Part shown: positions 7,224-14,428 of the stretch, one piece after another
How positions within the stretch are numbered: the stretch's first letter is position 1
How the letters are laid out: the number at the start of each line of letters is the position of its first letter
Assembly: GCA_945873065.1 (NCBI GenBank)
Contig: CAMCBN010000004.1
Coordinates: 43,835-107,834 of the forward strand
Length of the DNA: 64,000 nt
Source: an uncultured Candidatus Saccharibacteria bacterium
Lineage (GTDB): Bacteria; Patescibacteriota; Saccharimonadia; Saccharimonadales; Saccharimonadaceae
Direction of reading: 5' to 3'
Program-made: the position numbers and the translations under genes
Notes under the pieces: generated by a model
What the model saw: the letters and a program-made list of their open reading frames with translations, nothing else
What the model was told of the DNA's origin: nothing
Databases searched by the model: none

Positions 7224-8415
7224 TAACAAACTATGGCAAGCCGCTAGCTCTGGCACTCTTCACCCCGCTATAGAACATTACACTGTAGGTGATGACCAAA
7301 GTCTCGACCAAAAACTGCTAGGATACGACATCACCGCTACACGAGCCCACGCTCATATGCTGTCGACTATCGGCATAATTAGCACCGACGAATACCAGCG
7401 ACTGGCTCGAGCCCTTGAGGGATTGCACACCGCTTGGCAACAGGGGGATTTCGTAGTTGACGATCGATTCGAAGATGGTCACAGCGCTATAGAAATATAC
7501 CTTACCGAACAACTCGGCGATATTGGCAAAAAAGTCCACACTGGCCGCAGCCGTAACGACCAAGCGCTAGTGATGATGCGCCTCTACCTCAAGGATCAAT
7601 TGAAGCACGTCGCCACCGCCCTCGCCACAACCGTTGACACCTATCGCGCGCAGCAGTATCAGTTCTCTGACCTGCCTATGCCTGGATACACCCACAGCCA
7701 AAAAGCCATGCCAACCACTGTAGGCGCTTGGCTGGGATCATACGGTGACGCCTTTGCAGACCTAGTAGACTACATCAAATCCAGTCGTGGAGTCATTGAC
7801 CAAAATCCCCTAGGTAGCGCCGCAGGATTTGGTGTTAGTCTGCCACTAAATCGGCAAATGACTACGCAAGAGCTAGGTTTTGCTAAAGTCCAGGACAACC
7901 CATTGTATTGTGGCTTGTCGCGTGGTGCTTTTGAGTTAATCGCTGTGCAAGCTCTCAACCCCATCATGGTATTCGCTGGCAAGTTTGCTTCGGATATGAT
8001 TTTGTTCACCACCCAAGAATTCAACTTATTTTCGCTACCGACCACTATGACTACTGGCTCGTCGATCATGCCACACAAACGCAACTACGATGTTTTTGAA
8101 ATTATGCGAGCAAGAGCACATGGCTTTGCCAATCATGCAATGCAGCTACAAGCAGTGTCGACGGGCGTTGGTAGCGGCTATCACCGCGACCTACAGTTGA
8201 CCAAGCAAGTGACGATCAGTGCCTTTGAAACAGCCATCGAAACACTCGAAGTGCTAGCGCTCTGCGTCGCCCATCTGACACCACACGAAGCTAATCTTCG
8301 TGCTGCCATGACCGACGAACTTTACACCGTCGCTGAAATCAACAGATTAGTCGAACGAGGCGTACCGTTTCGTGACGCTTATCGCCAAGTCAAACAACGA
8401 CTCAGCGAAGAGTAA
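7210..8415 (+). CDS. argH: Argininosuccinate lyase
   Basis: A 401-aa member of the fumarase/aspartase superfamily that splits argininosuccinate into arginine and fumarate. Diagnostic segments are KVHTGRSRNDQ (residues 105-120) and the mobile catalytic loop GSSIMPHKRN with its Ser, the superfamily signature in slightly altered form (the usual motif is MPQKKNPD). It is shorter than typical ArgH (about 455-470 aa), mainly because the C-terminal region is trimmed. It overlaps argG by 14 nt, so translation is coupled. Leader, argG and argH make one regulated unit. Confidence 0.94.
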   Translation: MTNNNNKLWQAASSGTLHPAIEHYTVGDDQSLDQKLLGYDITATRAHAHMLSTIGIISTDEYQRLARALEGLHTAWQQGDFVVDDRFEDGHSAIEIYLTEQLGDIGKKVHTGRSRNDQALVMMRLYLKDQLKHVATALATTVDTYRAQQYQFSDLPMPGYTHSQKAMPTTVGAWLGSYGDAFADLVDYIKSSRGVIDQNPLGSAAGFGVSLPLNRQMTTQELGFAKVQDNPLYCGLSRGAFELIAVQALNPIMVFAGKFASDMILFTTQEFNLFSLPTTMTTGSSIMPHKRNYDVFEIMRARAHGFANHAMQLQAVSTGVGSGYHRDLQLTKQVTISAFETAIETLEVLALCVAHLTPHEANLRAAMTDELYTVAEINRLVERGVPFRDAYRQVKQRLSEE

Positions 8416-8458
8416 ATTTTGGCAGGTGCCATCGCCTGGCGATTTGCACTCACTAGAG

Positions 8459-8483
8459 TTTTTTGTTAGAATATTTAGGTTAT
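8459..8483 (+). promoter_or_regulatory. rpmE promoter, near-identical to the rplF promoter
   Basis: A T6 run, then the extended -10 TGTTAGAAT, two variable bases and TTAGGTTAT, with the rpmE ATG overlapping the last bases. The same 25-nt block (23 identical) stands upstream of rplF on the minus strand at 36128-36152. The -10 ends 9 nt before the ATG, so rpmE is probably leaderless. Confidence 0.65.
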
Positions 8484-8868
8484 GAAAAGCAGTATTCACC
8501 CACAGAACTATCGCCCAGTCGTATTCAGCGACGATCAAGCGGGCTTCGCGTTCTTGACTCAGTCAACGGCGCAAACAGACGACACTGTCGTCTGGGAAGA
8601 TGGCAACACCTACCCATTGGTCAAGGTGCATATTTCATCAGCTTCTCACCCATTCTTCACCGGTGAAGAAAAGATTATCGACACCGAAGGTCGCGTCGAT
8701 CGCTTTAAGGCGCGCCAAGCCGCTGCTGAAGCACGCCGCGCTGCTCTTGCCAACAAAGCAAAGAAGGCCAACGCCAATAAGGCAGCCAAGGTAGCCGCCA
8801 ACGAACCGAAGAAGTCAGCCAAAAAATCTTCGACAAAAGCCAAACCCGCCAAGGAGGGCGACAACTAA
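8482..8868 (+). CDS. rpmE2: 50S ribosomal protein bL31, cysteine-free type B, with a basic tail
   Basis: A 128-aa protein. Residues 1-80 match type B bL31 ([15 protein letters not shown], then [15 protein letters not shown] and the DTEGRVDRF end). The four zinc-binding cysteines of type A bL31 are absent. The last 50 residues are an Ala/Lys tail, unusually long for the family and probably disordered rRNA-binding extension. The frame starting at 8463 is a shadow. Expressed from its own promoter after argH and closed by a strong terminator. Confidence 0.93.
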   Translation: MKSSIHPQNYRPVVFSDDQAGFAFLTQSTAQTDDTVVWEDGNTYPLVKVHISSASHPFFTGEEKIIDTEGRVDRFKARQAAAEARRAALANKAKKANANKAAKVAANEPKKSAKKSSTKAKPAKEGDN

Positions 8869-8891
8869 AGCATCTGTAATGCGACAATTAA

Positions 8892-8931
8892 CTAAAAACA
8901 CCTTGGGATAGCCTAAGGTGTTTTTAGTTTT
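8892..8931 (+). terminator. Rho-independent terminator after rpmE
   Basis: CTAAAAACACCTT pairs perfectly with AAGGTGTTTTTAG over a 10-nt loop, followed by TTTT. The A/T-rich stem would also work on the opposite strand. Confidence 0.85.
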
Positions 8932-8994
8932 CACAATTCATACCAGCCCCTGCTAGTTTAGTCAAAAACACCAACTCCATACACTAAGAAAGAG

Positions 8995-9022
8995 CCCCAC
9001 TCTTTTACTAGAAAGAGTGGGG
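8995..9022 (-). terminator. GC-rich hairpin, probable terminator of the lipoprotein gene
   Basis: CCCCACTCTTT and AAAGAGTGGGG form a perfect 11-bp stem with a 6-nt loop. On the minus strand it is followed by CTCTTTCTT, a weak U tract. It lies about 100 nt past the lipoprotein stop. A second stem-loop (GGCA..TGCC with an inner GAGA/TCTC) sits between the two, so the 3' region or a separate small RNA could be structured. Confidence 0.5.
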
Positions 9023-9123
9023 TGAGGACGGCAAAGCGAGATTGCAAACGAGTCTCTAGCTGCCACATATTGAGGTTGTCCCAAGATTACTCTCTTTGGA
9101 TTTGTCAAATTGTATGACAAGCG

Positions 9124-9846
9124 TTAACGCGACTCTACTGTGTGACTCTCGTATTTTGTGATCATATCGTTAACTATCGCTTGTGTTCCTGTCGCGCTTT
9201 TTACTGCGCCGTTGGGATATTCTTCTTCCCCTGTCTGACTCGGTTTCTTGTATCCCTGTACGGTCACTTCGTCGGGTGCAAATGGCTTGTCTTGTTTCAT
9301 CTGGACTATCCCTTCAAGCGTAGTATGTTGCTTGCCCGATGAATCGTAAACCGTTGCCGAGATATAGCCTTCCTCTAACTTCGTATCAGGATCACCAAGA
9401 TAATCGCGCAGCTCCTTATCGGTTATGACACGGTCTTGGTTTGAATCAACCTCTTTCGAAGAGTTTGTGAACATATAATATCGCTCGTCAAATCGTGACC
9501 CATCCTCGGGGGTCTGCCCGTAAGTCACCCGGCGTGTCATGTCGAGGTACGGCTCTTTGCCATCTTCCGTGTGACTGTATTCAACTGACACATCCAAACT
9601 ATGACGGCGGTCATTAATCCTGTCCTCTACCACTGGGGTACTGCCATATTTATCACGCCAAATGTCATTCAGCTCGGTACCTGTCGCCTGAGCCTGATAC
9701 TCCATATCATCAAGCGCCTGCAGCGCAGAATCACGCGCTGCTGTATTGACACGATCGTAATCTCCCATGCTAATCTTGCGATCTTCCTGCACCTCTACAG
9801 GTCCATTTTCTCCCGCTCCGCAGCCTGCCAGTGCACTAACTGCCAC
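9124..9846 (-). CDS. Putative lipoprotein with an apparent frameshift in its signal peptide
   Basis: A 240-aa ORF starting at an internal GTG. It contains a lipobox (SALAGC) directly after the start and then a hydrophilic, acidic, extracellular-looking domain of unknown family. A proper signal peptide is missing from this frame. Upstream, a promoter (TGGTATAGT) and ATG at 9917 open a frame reading MSMENRSTNERRRGRG that runs into a stop. Adding one G to the GGGG tract at 9871-9874 joins the two frames into a complete lipoprotein signal peptide (RGRG-SSAVVAGLVAVSALAGC). The gene is therefore interrupted by a 1-nt indel, either real or a sequencing error. Confidence 0.65.
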   Translation of the reverse strand: MAVSALAGCGAGENGPVEVQEDRKISMGDYDRVNTAARDSALQALDDMEYQAQATGTELNDIWRDKYGSTPVVEDRINDRRHSLDVSVEYSHTEDGKEPYLDMTRRVTYGQTPEDGSRFDERYYMFTNSSKEVDSNQDRVITDKELRDYLGDPDTKLEEGYISATVYDSSGKQHTTLEGIVQMKQDKPFAPDEVTVQGYKKPSQTGEEEYPNGAVKSATGTQAIVNDMITKYESHTVESR

Positions 9847-9923
9847 TAGACCTGCTACAACAGCTGACGACCCCGCCCACGGCGACGCTCATTCGTACTT
9901 CGATTTTCCATGCTCATGGACCA

Positions 9924-9932
9924 ACTATACCA
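9924..9932 (-). promoter_or_regulatory. Extended -10 of the lipoprotein gene
   Basis: TGGTATAGT on the minus strand ends 6 nt before ATG 9917 (MSMENR). It supports 9917 as the true start and hence the frameshift interpretation. Confidence 0.5.
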
Positions 9933-9996
9933 CATAATGCAAGAAATAGAAATAGCACTCACCCTCTGCGTATCGGCGATAGCCCTAAAACGGCTA

Positions 9997-12900
9997 TCAG
10001 TCTACACGTCGCGCGGCACCACTGAGGGTGTAGCCGTTGAAACTAGCCGTTAACTCACCATCGGCAATATCTACCAAGGGTAGTGCACTAAGTTGTCGCT
10101 GCATTTCATCGAACAGTGTCGGACGGTTGGTCGATGATTCACCTGCCTGGTCGAGAGCGATCGCTGGCACCGCACCGATAGTTGCAGCCATCTGCTTGCC
10201 ATAATCTATCACTGCCGACAAAAAGCTAGCAGGATCGAACTTGCGTATTTGATTTTCTGTCGGATTGATACCACGCAGTGCAAGCACCCGATTACCTGCC
10301 CGATCACACGTTTCTATCATGAGCGCCGAACCGACCAAACGTTGCCGACCATCTATCGATGTTCGCCGCATTATCACACCAGTGATATTCGGGAAGTTAT
10401 CTGCCAACGACTGAGTCTGCGTCGTCCAACACACATCACCTACATAGCCCGACAGCTCGAGGCCGAGTCCCCGTGTCGGGATAAGGTCAATAGTCACCAT
10501 ATTAGCAGTATCGTCATTGGATGTCTCATACTGCCGAAGGGCTTGGCGTAATGTCCCGGCACCAAAAAGCCCTTCGTAGGCCTTGACCACAGATGGATGG
10601 GCGAATTGGTGACTCGTCACCAACCGGTCGGCAAAGTCGCTCATCACGCGCACACCGGTAATTGTCACGTCGGTCGTATCGACCGCAGTCACTTCTTCGT
10701 ATGCTGCAGGCCCCATTCGCTTTAGCTCCTCTGCCATCGCCAAGCGTCGCAACGATGACTGACACGACCGCACTGTATACAAATGCGGAAATAAATCAGC
10801 AATATCTGGCCTATCATCACCCGCTAATTGGTCTAGAGCCTGCTTCAAACCATCTACTCGCCTCTGTTCGTTCAAGCGATAAAATCGCTGCTTGCCTGAC
10901 GCGAGCGCCATGTACGCTTCATCTACACCAGTATCGATATCGCGTAGCCGTCCTACTGCTCGCATATACTCGTGCTTTACTGTCTGGTGTAATGTATCAA
11001 AAATATCATCAACGCCACCAGGTACCTCGACAGCCGCAATATCAGCACCGATAAGCGCCATACGCTCCGTTAAGTCTGGCGTCATGGCAAACCCAGAGGT
11101 ATTGCGTCGATTTGTTTTAATATCATACCGAAGAGGCGAAAACGGTAGCAGCGAATACCGCTCGCCTGCTTCGCAACAATGGTGAATAGTCTGACCAAGG
11201 CGATCATTTGCTCGATATATACCACTGTCGGTTTCATATATCTGTCCTACTAACGACTGAACGAATGGCGACATATCTGTGAGATGTAGTATATCATTTG
11301 ACACCTCAACCTGTTGGAATATTTGTGCTAGCCTCTGCACTACCACACGAAATTGCTCAACCCCCTTAGTGCCCGATAAAGTCACTCCAATGAGCCGTGC
11401 TTCATCAGATACTACACCACGATGTAATTCATCGAGAATGCGATATCCTTCCTTGGTCGGACCGCAAGCTGCCATACAGCTGCTCGTTTCGCGTAATTTG
11501 GTGATCAACTCACGACTTTGCGAGCTAAGCGATGAGCGCTTCATTAGGTCTGGTCGATGCATCACTATATCGGCTAGGGAGGCAAACTCATGCGCGTGTA
11601 AGTCATCGGCGGTGAGTCGACCGATGAATCGATCCAACCCTCGCTGGTAGAACCAATCCGTCGCAAACTGGAAATCATCTATCGTATCGATAAATGCCAG
11701 CACTCCATCACATTGTCCACGATCAGCGACGCGATCAAGTAATTCACTCGGTGAAATCGAACCGAAAACGTCCTGCCGCTTCACCGTTGCAAAGCGCCGA
11801 TCTTCTTGCTGTGAATTTTCACGCTGCAAGAATGTGCTCATATTTCGCACCAGCCGCTGCACATATATCGGCGAGTAGTGTGATGCTTCTAGTGTCACAT
11901 CAATAAGTTCGCTGGCTACTTCATCTGCTGGCTGCCCCGAGGCTATCACCAGCTGTTCTAGCGTGTAGCCCGGAACCACCCCCTGTTTCATCACCGGATA
12001 AGCCCGACGACATAAGTCGGCGACCGAGATACCATCGCGCTGTAACAATTCATGAATCTGCTGTTTTACCTGAGCTTGGTTACGACAGAGCACGTCGAGG
12101 ATAAGCCCCTCAGCATTGCTATCAAGCGCTTGGTGATATAATGCATCAACTGCAGCAATCTGCGTTGGCGATCGTTCCAGAAAAGCGATATCCGTTAGCC
12201 GTTCGTCGCCACACGCTTCACGAATCTGTTGCTGATGAGCTCGTACGGCTTCAGCCACCCAGTCTCTGACATCATATTCTTCGGCGCCTTGTATTCCTAG
12301 ATTGATTGGTAGCTCGTATACATCGTACCGACGAGCGATCTTCCCCACTTCTTCGGGCGATATAGTCAATACATCTGGGCTAATATCATCATAGGTCAAG
12401 AGATGATGGTCTACATCCGACCTAGCACTATGACTCTGCAGGAATCGTCGTTGCTCTTCTGTGTTCATATAGCCCATAAGCGCGACAAAACCTCTCGCTC
12501 CTTGATCTATGCCAGCGCGCAACAAAACCTGCTGAGCATCGGGCGTCAACTCATCAAACCCTGTCCAAAACGGATCGACGACGTTGTCGATTAGATTCAC
12601 ATCGTCCATCAACAGCTCCTCGACCCTACTAAATGCTGCTCGGCCCGTCGCTTCATGTTGCAGCACCTCTCTGATAAGCATACTCTTTTGAGACTGCGAC
12701 CATATGTCATCGTTTGGACCTTGCCAATGTTCGACATATAGTTGCACTGCCTGTGGCTGAGTCAATGAGCTCTCGAATAGTCCCGACAAAACTTCGTGTT
12801 TCAGGCCAAGTAGATCACTCATAACACCGTGCGGTGTGGAATTTTCTTCCGCAGTGATAGCGCCAGTCAGTGTACAAAATAACTGTTGTCGTAGTACCAT

Positions 12901-13164
12901 GTCATCAATATCTGCCACGGCAGTGACTGTCTGGCGTATTTCTTCGTATAATTGGGTCCGCTCACGCTCGCGATCGTCTGTCTTTTTGCGTGAGTCACCG
13001 CCAAAGCTCCGACTGCCAAACCGTTCTACAAATACTCGCAGATGCTTTTCACACACAGCAACAGCGATATTTGGCTCGACCATCCGCTCTGGATCATCGC
13101 GCCCTTGCGCTACATCGCTATAATATCCGCGTAGCTGCTGCTCCATATCAAACAAATAGCCCAT
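9997..13164 (-). CDS. Very large hypothetical cytoplasmic protein
   Basis: A 1055-aa protein without signal peptide or membrane helix, and no family I recognise. It is predicted to be largely helical with repeated charged segments. About residues 930-1000 read like an alpha/beta segment (ITGVIMRRTSIDGRQRLVGS, then LALRGINPTENQI), somewhat reminiscent of an acetyltransferase core, but I cannot support that. Its start overlaps the end of the M16 protease gene by 17 nt, so the two are translationally coupled and probably function together. A protein this large with no known domain in a reduced genome must be important to the lineage. Confidence 0.75.
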   Translation of the reverse strand: MGYLFDMEQQLRGYYSDVAQGRDDPERMVEPNIAVAVCEKHLRVFVERFGSRSFGGDSRKKTDDRERERTQLYEEIRQTVTAVADIDDMVLRQQLFCTLTGAITAEENSTPHGVMSDLLGLKHEVLSGLFESSLTQPQAVQLYVEHWQGPNDDIWSQSQKSMLIREVLQHEATGRAAFSRVEELLMDDVNLIDNVVDPFWTGFDELTPDAQQVLLRAGIDQGARGFVALMGYMNTEEQRRFLQSHSARSDVDHHLLTYDDISPDVLTISPEEVGKIARRYDVYELPINLGIQGAEEYDVRDWVAEAVRAHQQQIREACGDERLTDIAFLERSPTQIAAVDALYHQALDSNAEGLILDVLCRNQAQVKQQIHELLQRDGISVADLCRRAYPVMKQGVVPGYTLEQLVIASGQPADEVASELIDVTLEASHYSPIYVQRLVRNMSTFLQRENSQQEDRRFATVKRQDVFGSISPSELLDRVADRGQCDGVLAFIDTIDDFQFATDWFYQRGLDRFIGRLTADDLHAHEFASLADIVMHRPDLMKRSSLSSQSRELITKLRETSSCMAACGPTKEGYRILDELHRGVVSDEARLIGVTLSGTKGVEQFRVVVQRLAQIFQQVEVSNDILHLTDMSPFVQSLVGQIYETDSGIYRANDRLGQTIHHCCEAGERYSLLPFSPLRYDIKTNRRNTSGFAMTPDLTERMALIGADIAAVEVPGGVDDIFDTLHQTVKHEYMRAVGRLRDIDTGVDEAYMALASGKQRFYRLNEQRRVDGLKQALDQLAGDDRPDIADLFPHLYTVRSCQSSLRRLAMAEELKRMGPAAYEEVTAVDTTDVTITGVRVMSDFADRLVTSHQFAHPSVVKAYEGLFGAGTLRQALRQYETSNDDTANMVTIDLIPTRGLGLELSGYVGDVCWTTQTQSLADNFPNITGVIMRRTSIDGRQRLVGSALMIETCDRAGNRVLALRGINPTENQIRKFDPASFLSAVIDYGKQMAATIGAVPAIALDQAGESSTNRPTLFDEMQRQLSALPLVDIADGELTASFNGYTLSGAARRVD

Positions 13165-14428
13165 TTAATTTTGCGTGAAGTTGCTCAATCAAAGCTTTTT
13201 CTCCGCTGCTCACTCCCGCCAGGGCCCAAGTATTCGCCGCAACAAAATCACGCGCTACATTATGCATTTGCGCCAGAGTGATCTGTTGAATGCGCTGCGG
13301 TGCGTTGTCATAATCCTTGACGTAATCATCCCAAAAATACCGGCCACTATAATAACCACTAATCTGTGCTACAGTCTGAGCCCCCATCTGATGACGACCA
13401 AGACCATACGACTTTGCAGCATCTAGCTCAGCTTGAGTGATCTCGCCGCGCAATACAGCTTGCAGCTCGTGTACAATGACCGCAAAGAGCTGTGGCGCTT
13501 TTTCTAGCTCGACCTCACCACCGAAGTCCCAGCTGCTTTCGTACTTACCGACCGACGCGTCACTAAACATACCATACGCCATGCCTTGTTTGCGTACTGC
13601 ACCAAGGATACGTGAATGCATAGTGCCAGTCAAAATATGGTTAAGGCAATCAATAGCGGAATCTTCTGCATCAGTCAACTCACGCGGAATTTCCATAGAC
13701 CAACCAAAAGTCAGATTGCTCGCTTCCTTGCGACGGATCAAAGTCGGCCCACCGCTATGCAGTTCGTCGCGTGGCACCACGAAACGCTCGCCACGTGGCA
13801 ACTGCCAACCCTCTAGCAAACGCTTGATTTTCGCTTTCCGTCCTTGTAGTTTACCTGCGATGACGAATCGTAAGTTGTCGCTAGTATGTGTCCGTCGATG
13901 ATGCTCACGAATATCATCAAGTGAAATCGCCGCTATTGTCCGGAGGCGTTGATTGTAATTATATACATCACACCCTAGTAATTGTTGCATCTTCGGCCAA
14001 AGTACGCGGTTATGATCGTTGAGATATCCGGTTAATTCACTGCGAACATTACCTTTTTCGGCCTCAAGCTCAGTTTGGTTAAACCTCGGCTGAGTGATCG
14101 CCACTTGCTGTAATCGCAAAATCCGCTCCCACTCGAAGTCAGCGCAATCCGCCACGTACACCATCGATAAATCGCTAGTCCAAGCGTTGTGATAAGCACC
14201 ATTCTTGGTGAATTCTGCCTCATACTCATGTTCACTAGCGAAATCCGCATTAGCACCAAATGCCATATGCTCCATCACATGGGCTGTCTCATAAATATCC
14301 TTACTAGTAACGTAGCGATTACCAGCCCGAAACTGAAATTGAAAGCTCATAACTGTCGCTCCTGGCACATCGATCAATAAACCACGAGCGCCATTCTTGA
14401 GACACACCTCCGTCACAGTATGTTGCAT
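13148..14428 (-). CDS. M16-family zinc metallopeptidase
   Basis: A 426-aa protein of the pitrilysin/processing-peptidase family. The inverted zinc motif HxxEH is present (ETAHVMEHMAFG, near residue 50), and the distal Glu follows about 75 residues later in ELEAEKGNVRSEL. A second, inactive M16 half-domain fills the C-terminus. There is no signal peptide, so it should act in the cytoplasm, perhaps clearing peptides or cleaving the coupled 1055-aa partner. It starts immediately after the secA stop, so it is in the secA transcription unit. Confidence 0.9.
   Translation of the reverse strand: MQHTVTEVCLKNGARGLLIDVPGATVMSFQFQFRAGNRYVTSKDIYETAHVMEHMAFGANADFASEHEYEAEFTKNGAYHNAWTSDLSMVYVADCADFEWERILRLQQVAITQPRFNQTELEAEKGNVRSELTGYLNDHNRVLWPKMQQLLGCDVYNYNQRLRTIAAISLDDIREHHRRTHTSDNLRFVIAGKLQGRKAKIKRLLEGWQLPRGERFVVPRDELHSGGPTLIRRKEASNLTFGWSMEIPRELTDAEDSAIDCLNHILTGTMHSRILGAVRKQGMAYGMFSDASVGKYESSWDFGGEVELEKAPQLFAVIVHELQAVLRGEITQAELDAAKSYGLGRHQMGAQTVAQISGYYSGRYFWDDYVKDYDNAPQRIQQITLAQMHNVARDFVAANTWALAGVSSGEKALIEQLHAKLNGLFV

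Noticed and set aside
8463-8666. 67-aa ORF overlapping rpmE in another frame
   Set aside because: Its start lies inside the rpmE promoter and rpmE itself is certain.
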